Shown piece by piece: positions 57,647 to 64,000 of a stretch of DNA of 64,000 nt. Position numbers and translations under genes: made by a program. This DNA comes from Hyphodiscus hymeniophilus (taxonomy: Eukaryota; Ascomycota; Leotiomycetes; Helotiales; Hyphodiscaceae): positions 1 to 64,000 of the forward strand of contig VNKQ01000004.1 of the NCBI GenBank assembly GCA_016508695.1. Reading direction: 5' to 3'. Each line of letters begins with the position of its first letter. Positions within the stretch are counted from its first letter, which is position 1. The notes beneath the pieces are model-generated. The model searched no databases. It worked only from the letters and a program-made list of their open reading frames with translations, and was not told the DNA's origin.

Positions 57647-60377
57647 ATGTTATTGTCCACCTACAGACCGAGAATATGTGCGGTCTGTACATTCGATGTT
57701 GTGGAATGGCTTGCCCCCCTTCACAGCAGTCTTGCTCAGACCTCAAGAGCATGCGCCTACACCCAGCGACAGCTATTTTCAACCTCAGATCCAGGACTGG
57801 GATCTGCGAATCGATTGCGGCGAAGGGATTCAAGACGCGGCGGTCCTCCGGTGAGCAGAGCAGCCTTTCTTGTATCATAATTATGTTTATTGATAGGTAC
57901 TAACAACTCAATATTAGCGTTCCAAACATGAGAGTCATCGATCTCCTGGCAAACGGGAACCTTCTCAATCTTCACCTATCCACCATTCACATCAGGACTG
58001 GCAACACCCCGCCAGCCGTTCCGTGGAACTTAGCCCATCTCAGGATACACACGCCTTGCCTCCACGCATTAGATCTACCTCTTTCCGTCCGACCAAAGCA
58101 TCCACAAAGTACAGTGTTTTCGAAAACCTCATACTTGAACAATTCCGCGATGTCATGAGGGACTTGAAGTGGTACAGCCCGAGACAAAGAACACTTGTAG
58201 AGAGCTGGGGCGTGAATTCTGAGAATGAGTTGAAAGGTAAGGCCTTCAACTTCGGACTTGCTATCTCGAAGTCTATTCAATCGGCCGAGGACGGTTTCGC
58301 CAGCAAAGATGATAACCCTCTGTACCACCGTCTTCGCAGTGCCTTCGTGGACGGCGATGTCAGAGGTCTTCGTCGAGAGGTCCAGGCCGCTTTCATGAAT
58401 GCAGCTGTAGGATTAAATTTCTCTAATCAAGAAACTGCGAATCAGAAACGAGTCGCGGATCTACGATACCCTGTAGAATGGTTCCCAGCGACAAGAGCGA
58501 TGCAGCGGACGGTACACCTACATGTTGGACCAACCAATTCTGGGAAAACCTATCAGGCTCTGCAGAGCTTAGAAGCTGCAAGGACTGGGATCTACGCTGG
58601 GCCACTGCGACTACTTGCACACGAAGTTTACACAAGATTCAACGCCAAAGGCAAACCGTGTGCCCTCGTCACTGGCGAAGAGCGTCGATTTCCAGAGGAC
58701 TTAAAAGTGGTAATGAGTAGTTGCACTGTGGAGATGGTCCCACTTAATACAAAAGTTGACGTTGCGGTGATTGATGAAATCCAAATGATCGCCGACGATG
58801 AAAGAGGATGGGCATGGACGCAGGCCTTTCTGGGAGTCCAAGCAAAAGAGGTACATCTCTGTGGTGAGGCACGGGCAGTGCCTTTGATCAAGGAGATATG
58901 CGCGGAATTGGGAGATAAGCTCGAGATTCACGAATACGAGCGCCTAAGCCCGCTGAAAACGTCGAGAAAGCACCTTGGCAGCTTAACGAATCTTGAAAAG
59001 GGTGATGCCGTCATTGTTTTTTCGCGACTTGGGATCCATGGTATGAAGAGCGAGATTGAGAAGGCGACTGGTAAACGATGTGCGATCGTCTATGGTTCCC
59101 TCCCACCAGAGACTCGCGCCCAACAAGCCAACTTATTTAATGACCAAGACAACGACTTCGACTTCCTTGTTGCTAGCGACGCCATTGGTATGGGACTTAA
59201 TTTGGCTATAAAGCGAATCATCTTCGAATCGACGGTGAAAAGTAATGGTGCCGGAGGTCTTGAGATTCTTGACAATTCGAGCATAAAACAGATTGGTGGC
59301 AGGGCAGGAAGATACAAGACAGCACAAGATGCGGTGCAAGGCGCCGTGGCAGACGGGGTAGAAGACGAGTCTGACTCAACCACCCTAGAAGATCCCCCTA
59401 CCTTCAAGACACCCGAAAAGAGTCCTGGCTACGTGACATCAATCGACAGGTTCGATCTCCAAGTCGTCCACAAAGCCATGAAGGCGGAAGTTGAACCCTT
59501 GAAACAAGCCGGTATTCTCCCCCCTGCCACAGTCGTCAACCACTTTGCTTCTTTATTTCCATCGAGCACACCTTTCAGCTACATTGTACTTCGCCTCCAT
59601 GAGCTTGCCTCTATCAGCCCGCGTTTCAAGCTCTGTCGCTTGTCGGATCACATCGAAATAGCCGATGCAATTCAGGGTTTCCGACTCACCACCAATGATC
59701 GTTTGGTTTTTATGGCGGCCCCTGTACCAATGCGTGATCGGGGAGTCTTCGAAGCCGTTCAAGAAATGGCACAATGCGTATCAGAACAATCTGGCGGCGA
59801 ACTTCTTGACCTTAGGTCGATCAAGTTGGAATTGTTGGATGTCGATTTGGATGATCTTCCTGGGCCCCTAGTTGATTATCTGCGTCAAGTGGAAACACTT
59901 CATAAGATTATCACCCTATATTTGTGGTTGAGCTATCGATTTACGGGTGTGTTGAGAAGCCAAGCGCTAGCATTTCACGTGAAAAGCTTGGTGGAAGAGA
60001 AGATCGATTTATGCTTGCAGGAGGTAAATTGGGATGAAGGTCAGAGGCAACGAAATGCGAAGTGGAGAGCGAAGATGCTCAAAAAATCGGGGGTCGTGAC
60101 CAAGGAAAGGTCACCCGAAATGACCAAAGAATCGACCACTGCCCTGAATGAAGCCAACCATAGGGAGCCGCAAGTTGCTGAACCCACTGGAGGGCCATCT
60201 GTGGCATTGCTGCAACCATCGGAAGGGACAGAAGATGCCGATAGTGAAGGATTGTCTGGGGCACCGCCTTTGACTGAAAGCACTCAGTCGCCGGCTGATG
60301 GTGTGATGCGGGTGATCGAGCGCGGCCCTCTTTGGGAGCAGGCCTCTCAGAGGAGCAATCATTCTGCTAGTCCCTGA
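57647..60377 (+). CDS. suv3: SUV3 mitochondrial RNA helicase
   Basis: Exons 57647-57850 and 57918-60377, 887 residues, joined in phase 0 by a GTGAGC...TTAG intron. It is a DExH/D-like superfamily 2 RNA helicase, the helicase half of the mitochondrial degradosome that unwinds RNA for the exonuclease. Landmarks are Walker A GPTNSGKTYQ (about 272), the DEIQ box in VAVIDEIQMIADDERGWAWT (about 354), FSRLGIHGMK, SDAIGMGLNL and QIGGRAGRYK (about 526), all diagnostic of SUV3. The C-terminal domain with LYLWLSYRFTGVL is followed by a disordered, Glu/Ser-rich tail. The N-terminus from MLLSTYRPRICAV is basic and Ser/Arg-rich, as for a mitochondrial presequence. An upstream ATG at 57536 would lengthen it by 37 residues. 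All motifs are intact. Confidence 0.92.
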
Positions 60378-61401
60378 TGAAAACAATCGGAATGCTGTAT
60401 TTTATGTACGAAATGACTGTTTGGGACACGGTCTACTTGTCCGATAGTCTGGCACACAGCATGCCTTAGCTGTCTCGTTCATCCACGTCTAATGGATCAT
60501 CGCAACGATGAAAAACTTCCGTTCCAAATTGTGTTTCCAAGGTGTTTCATGGGCTATTCGTCGATGCTCGATGCCGTTGAGGTGAATCTATGGACTTGGA
60601 GTATTTTACGTTCATCAAATGCGCGGCCCTCTTCTTGATCGAGCTCCTTCACTATGCCTGAGTCCACACTGCTGCTACGCATAATATCCAGTGATTGAGT
60701 GCCTTTTCTCTATCTCCGTCTGTGCCAAGTTGGACCATTTTTTTCACGTCACGGGGTGTCCAATGACAGTATATGGCAATCAGGCTCAGAGGCAGAAGAC
60801 TTTTCCATGTTCCCCTGGATCTTGTTAAACATCTCCTAATTGCCCTCGCTAATCTGCTATTTCATGTTACCAAGGTGCCAAGTTTCCTCTGCACTCAGTC
60901 TAGTCAGATGGTCTGATGGAGGTGTCAAACCATCGATCGAACAGACTTTCTGACACTGGACATCTGAAATCCCTATCAGAATCAGCCAGTCATGTCCACA
61001 GCTATGCGAGTCTTGCTCGTACAAATATGCAAAGAAGCGCGCTAGTGCAACCGAGGCACCTTTGTTTTCAGACCTTTACCTGTTAAGCGACACTTGACAT
61101 TCAGGGGCCCCTGGTTGACGGCCAGCCTGGACCGGATAAAGTGCCAACCCATGACCCGCACCTTGAACAAAAGGGAAGGCGTCGACCAGATTCACGGAGC
61201 AGATTCCACTTGAGATTCGAGAGTGTGAGGATTCATATTGATACTACGAGCTCGACGACGTCGTGGGGCTCCGAATTTGACTTTCAAGCGTCAGTGGTCA
61301 ATATAGAAGCACTCAGTCTGGTCTCTAATGGCAAATTGATTCACCTTCTCGTTGGTCACCAAATTCCTGGTAACCTCAACGCCTCCAAAAAGGAGCACAA
61401 A
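60378..61401. other. Intergenic, no gene seen
   Basis: About 1 kb upstream of the RTA1-like gene. The frame before its ATG is open from 61141, but starts with GTG and shows no protein character of the family, so I treat it as the 5' region. Confidence 0.45.
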
Positions 61402-62292
61402 ATGACTCCTCATGCCAGCGGAGCTCTCCTCACACACTGTCATGCCTACGTGCCTGGCCTAGATACTGCCTATGGCTATATACCATCCTTCGCAGCGGGG
61501 ATCGTGCACTGCGTCCTCTTTGGAACAGCATTCCTCGTTCAAGCATTCCGAGGATTCAAGTACCGTCGGTGGACCTGCTACTGTCTGTTCATCGGATCTC
61601 TGGTCGAATGCCTAGGCTGGGCAGGAAGGACCTGGAACGCGAAGTGCCCGTACAACAAGACGGCGTTCCTGACCCAGATATCCACCCTCGTCATTGCGCC
61701 GATCTTCTTCGCCGCAGCCCTCTACTTGATACTTGCCCGGCTCATCGTCAGACGAGGGCCTCAGTTCTCGCTGCTGAAACCAAAGGCCTATCTCTGGCTC
61801 TTTTGCTCGTGTGACTTTGTGTCTCTGCTCATTCAAGCTGCTGGGGGCGGATTGGCTTCGGCGGAAGCAAACACAAATAAGTCAACGAAGCCCGGAACGC
61901 ACTTCATCGTCGCCGGTATCTTGTTCCAGCTTCTGAGCATGACGGCGTTCAGTGCTTGCTTCGCATTCTTCCTCTACCGCTCGAGGCATATCCACACCCC
62001 ACGGAATGAGAAGCTGGTCATTGGGTCGATGACATTAGCGCTTGTTTGTGTGTATATTCGAAGTGCTTACCGGACAGTGGAACTGTTTCAGGGATGGACA
62101 GGCTTCCTGATCTCACATGAGAGATTCTTCGTGGCGCTTGATGCTGCTATGATGGCGGTTGCTGCTTGGTCGTTGAACATTCTTGATCCGGCCGTGTTGT
62201 TGAATGAAGATGACAAGGAGGTGTTTCTGAATAGAGAAGTGGAGACGGGCCGTAGTTCGGCTACTGAGGTTGAGGAGCAAAGGGAGAAGTAG
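61402..62292 (+). CDS. RTA1-like seven-transmembrane protein
   Basis: Single exon, 296 residues. The ATG at 61402 was chosen because it gives the usual extracellular N-terminus (CHAYVPGLDTAYGYIPSFAAG) before the first membrane helix. Seven hydrophobic segments follow. Family landmarks are GRTWNAKCPYNKTAFLTQI, LVIAPIFFAAALYLILARLI, FCSCDFVSLLIQAAGGGLA and YIRSAYRTVELFQGWTGFL. These fit the RTA1/RTM1/Rsb1 fungal family, lipid-translocating or stress-resistance proteins of the plasma membrane (7-aminocholesterol resistance, molasses resistance, sphingoid-base export). The substrate is unknown. The C-terminal tail is acidic and cytosolic. It looks intact. Confidence 0.87.
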   Translation: MTPHASGALLTHCHAYVPGLDTAYGYIPSFAAGIVHCVLFGTAFLVQAFRGFKYRRWTCYCLFIGSLVECLGWAGRTWNAKCPYNKTAFLTQISTLVIAPIFFAAALYLILARLIVRRGPQFSLLKPKAYLWLFCSCDFVSLLIQAAGGGLASAEANTNKSTKPGTHFIVAGILFQLLSMTAFSACFAFFLYRSRHIHTPRNEKLVIGSMTLALVCVYIRSAYRTVELFQGWTGFLISHERFFVALDAAMMAVAAWSLNILDPAVLLNEDDKEVFLNREVETGRSSATEVEEQREK

Positions 62293-62643
62293 CCGGGTTA
62301 TCCTGCGGAGAGTTGCCCATTTGGCATTTTCTCGAGGAATTTATACGTTAGACCTAACATATCTCTACCCTCGAGTTTATGTGCACTACGAATTGTTGTA
62401 CAGTTTCTTCGCAGCATCAGATTGACTATTCTCTCCCCATGGTTGGCAAGAACCGATGTTTTTGAATTGATATCCATACTCGCTCTATACTGTTTATTAA
62501 ACAAGCTCAATCCCACGCTAACAGTTATTTCTGTACTGCGCTTGTACTGCTACCACGCCATCATCTTTCTCCCCACGGCTTGATTCGCCGCTGCAATATG
62601 ATAACGCCCATCGTGAAACAATTTAAACCCATCCAAGAACGTA
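62293..62643. other. Short convergent intergenic region
   Basis: About 350 bases between the ends of two convergent genes. No gene or repeat seen. Confidence 0.45.
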
Positions 62644-63237
62644 TTAATTGGGAGGAGCCGCAGACGAGTTAGATGCCGATGCGTTCGCGGGCCCCTCTTG
62701 ATTGAAGCGCGGATTGTAATTCCGGGAGCAAGCTGCCTCATTGGCTCGGCACCGGGCACACCTGGCGTACCGGTAATATTTCTCGTATGGGATTTCTTTG
62801 GTGCCCCTCTCGGTGTAAACCCAGCATTCCCAGCCGTTTGTAGTACAAACCAAACAACGATTATCTCCTTCCAACTTCTCGCCCAAATCAGTCTCCATAA
62901 TTCGGGCAACGTGAGAGAAATCCTTTGCCATATTGATCTGCATTGTATGCAGTTCGGCTTCAGTTCGATACCACCACTTTCTGGTTTCGCGAGGTAAGAA
63001 GATGCCCTTGCCATTGTCCGTTCCCCTGATCCAGGGCCGGCGAGGTCCATCAGCAATATTGGGGTCACTGCGCTTCTGTCAGTGAAGTATCCCAATTGGG
63101 AAGTGATTCAATACTAACTTCAGATTGTCATTCGTGCTCACCGCGACTTGCCCATCTGTGGATCCAGGTTGAGATGGTGTGTTTTTTTTTTTTTTTTTCA
63201 TTGCCTGAGCCCTCAGACCCGATGAACATGCTGCCAT
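62644..63237 (-). CDS. Cys-motif hypothetical protein (zinc-finger-like)
   Basis: Model: exons 63119-63237 and 62644-63067, 180 residues; the intron (GTTAGT...GCGCAG) joins NDNL to NDPNIADGPRRPWIRG in frame. The first exon and start are uncertain: the frame is open upstream of 63237 and a 17-A tract (KKKKK) lies inside the exon. The second exon is well supported as coding. Its C-terminal half has CLVCTTNGWECWVY and, 20 residues on, RCARCRANEAACSR, a paired CxxC...C arrangement that may bind zinc and resembles a motif of many uncharacterised fungal proteins, perhaps DNA-binding. A Ser/Ala/Pro tail ends it. Confidence 0.55.
63182..63198. repeat. 17-base T homopolymer
   Basis: Seventeen T in a row (A on the minus strand). 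If the minus-strand gene model is right it codes for a Lys run; its length is likely to vary or be misread. Confidence 0.85.
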
Positions 63238-64000
63238 GTGTCTCTCCTTGTTCTTCTGTTGATTGTACTCCGCTTTCTGATGGCTGGACCTGGTTGGAAG
63301 GGTCGGCAACGTGATCGGGAAGTCTGTGCTCTTGTAAGTAGGTTAGACTTACATGGAGGGCATACGCTGGAACCTACAATCCAATCTCACCGGCATTGTT
63401 GGATCCATCAGTAGGATCACCTGTCGTAGAACTGGTCGATCCTGACGCGGTGGCCTGTGGACGTTGCAAAGGTGGAGGACATGAGTGGAATCTCATTATG
63501 GCACGATTGTTGGATATGGAAGACACTCTGATATTGAGCGTTGCTCGAGTATGTATGTGTTGGTTGATGCAATGTTTTTGTTGATGCAATGTTTGACGAT
63601 GCAATGTTTTGACGATGCAATGTTTTTGTTGCTGTAAGGTTGTCGGTTCTCAGTATTTGAACTGCTGAGAGATCGCAACTGTCATCTGAGTTGGAAAGCG
63701 CGCCTGAGCGACTGGCAGAGGAAGGAACACATGCGTACTTGATGAGCGGGTCTTGACCTCCACCATTCACCTTCAACCCACTTGGTTTATCCAAAAGGGT
63801 GGTGTGAAGCAACTTCAAAAGGGGTAGAAGGTGAAGGCGAGGGTATATCCTTATGGTCTTTCTTTTAACTACCAGTCGGCGACCTGGTGCACGCAGAGTG
63901 ACAACCATGGGCGAGGTGATTGTGTATCTAAAGCCATGGCTGAGGAGCTTACCATTCGCTGTTCGAAATTGAGAAGCAGCCGCTCTTGTCGAGGAAACGA
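63238..64000. other. Window edge, unresolved
   Basis: The end of the window. A 163-codon minus-strand open frame at 63417-63908 overlaps a tandem repeat and could be an upstream exon of the Cys-motif gene or chance. No motif supports either. The sequence continues beyond the window. Confidence 0.35.
63566..63630. repeat. Tandem GATGCAATGTTT repeats
   Basis: Four copies of GATGCAATGTTT start at 63566, 63583, 63598 and 63614, spaced 17, 15 and 16 bases apart. They give the Asn/Ile/Ala/Ser/His-rich repeats seen in the overlapping minus-strand open frame. Confidence 0.8.

Noticed and set aside
61141..61401. Upstream 87-codon extension of the RTA1-like gene
   Set aside because: It begins with GTG, lacks family similarity and precedes a good ATG at the usual N-terminus.

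Overview
This window is the end of a chromosome from a filamentous ascomycete (Pezizomycotina). It opens with six TTAGGG-type telomere repeats read as CCCTAA. The genes carry short introns of about 45-90 nt, and the subtelomere bears the mark of repeat-induced point mutation (RIP): very TpA-rich, with CpA and TpG almost absent. The gene set (WSC protein, Rds1-like ferritin fold protein, TRI14-like protein, RTA1-like protein, PL7 lyase) fits a plant- or litter-associated fungus. I think Leotiomycetes is possible but cannot prove it from sequence alone.

Layout. 1-38 is telomere. 39 to about 9,770 is RIP-degraded, AT-rich DNA with no convincing gene, but with a 72-bp tandem array and a 30-bp tandem array. 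At about 9.8-10.1 kb the composition changes abruptly to normal. From 10.7 kb there is a longin R-SNARE gene, then a decayed fungal hypothetical gene (12.2-13.7 kb), a sparse stretch (13.7-16.9 kb), a metallo-beta-lactamase-fold secreted hydrolase with two frame breaks (16.9-19.0 kb), an Rds1-like secreted protein (20.0-21.7 kb), and a short-chain dehydrogenase relic (23.6-24.1 kb). Hamartin/TSC1 follows (24.7-28.1 kb), then a TRI14-like protein (28.8-30.0 kb), an Ayr1-like dehydrogenase (31.7-32.6 kb), a small secreted Cys-rich protein (33.4-34.1 kb) and a dienelactone hydrolase (35.2-36.1 kb). Next come mitochondrial uL23m (36.6-37.4 kb), a convergent METTL4-like N6-adenine methyltransferase (37.5-38.6 kb), a GFA-family protein (39.7-40.3 kb), a glutathione S-transferase (41.2-42.2 kb) and a Yap-like bZIP factor (42.9-43.9 kb). 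The right part holds a Zn2Cys6-regulator relic (44.6-45.1 kb), a secreted hypothetical (46.0-46.8 kb), a secreted metalloendopeptidase (49.0-50.0 kb), a WSC-domain surface protein (51.5-53.5 kb), a PL7-type lyase fused to four Cys-rich repeats (55.1-57.3 kb), the SUV3 mitochondrial RNA helicase (57.6-60.4 kb), an RTA1-like membrane protein (61.4-62.3 kb) and a Cys-motif protein (62.6-63.2 kb).

How the genes relate. Conserved housekeeping genes (R-SNARE, TSC1, uL23m, SUV3) are interspersed with typical accessory genes (secreted enzymes, surface protein, detoxification enzymes) and with pseudogenes. The GFA-GST-bZIP stretch at 39.7-43.9 kb may be a small glutathione/stress-response neighbourhood; this is inference from co-location only. 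Exon structures given were worked out by hand from GT-AG (and two GC-AG) sites that keep the reading frame; they are models, not transcript-supported.
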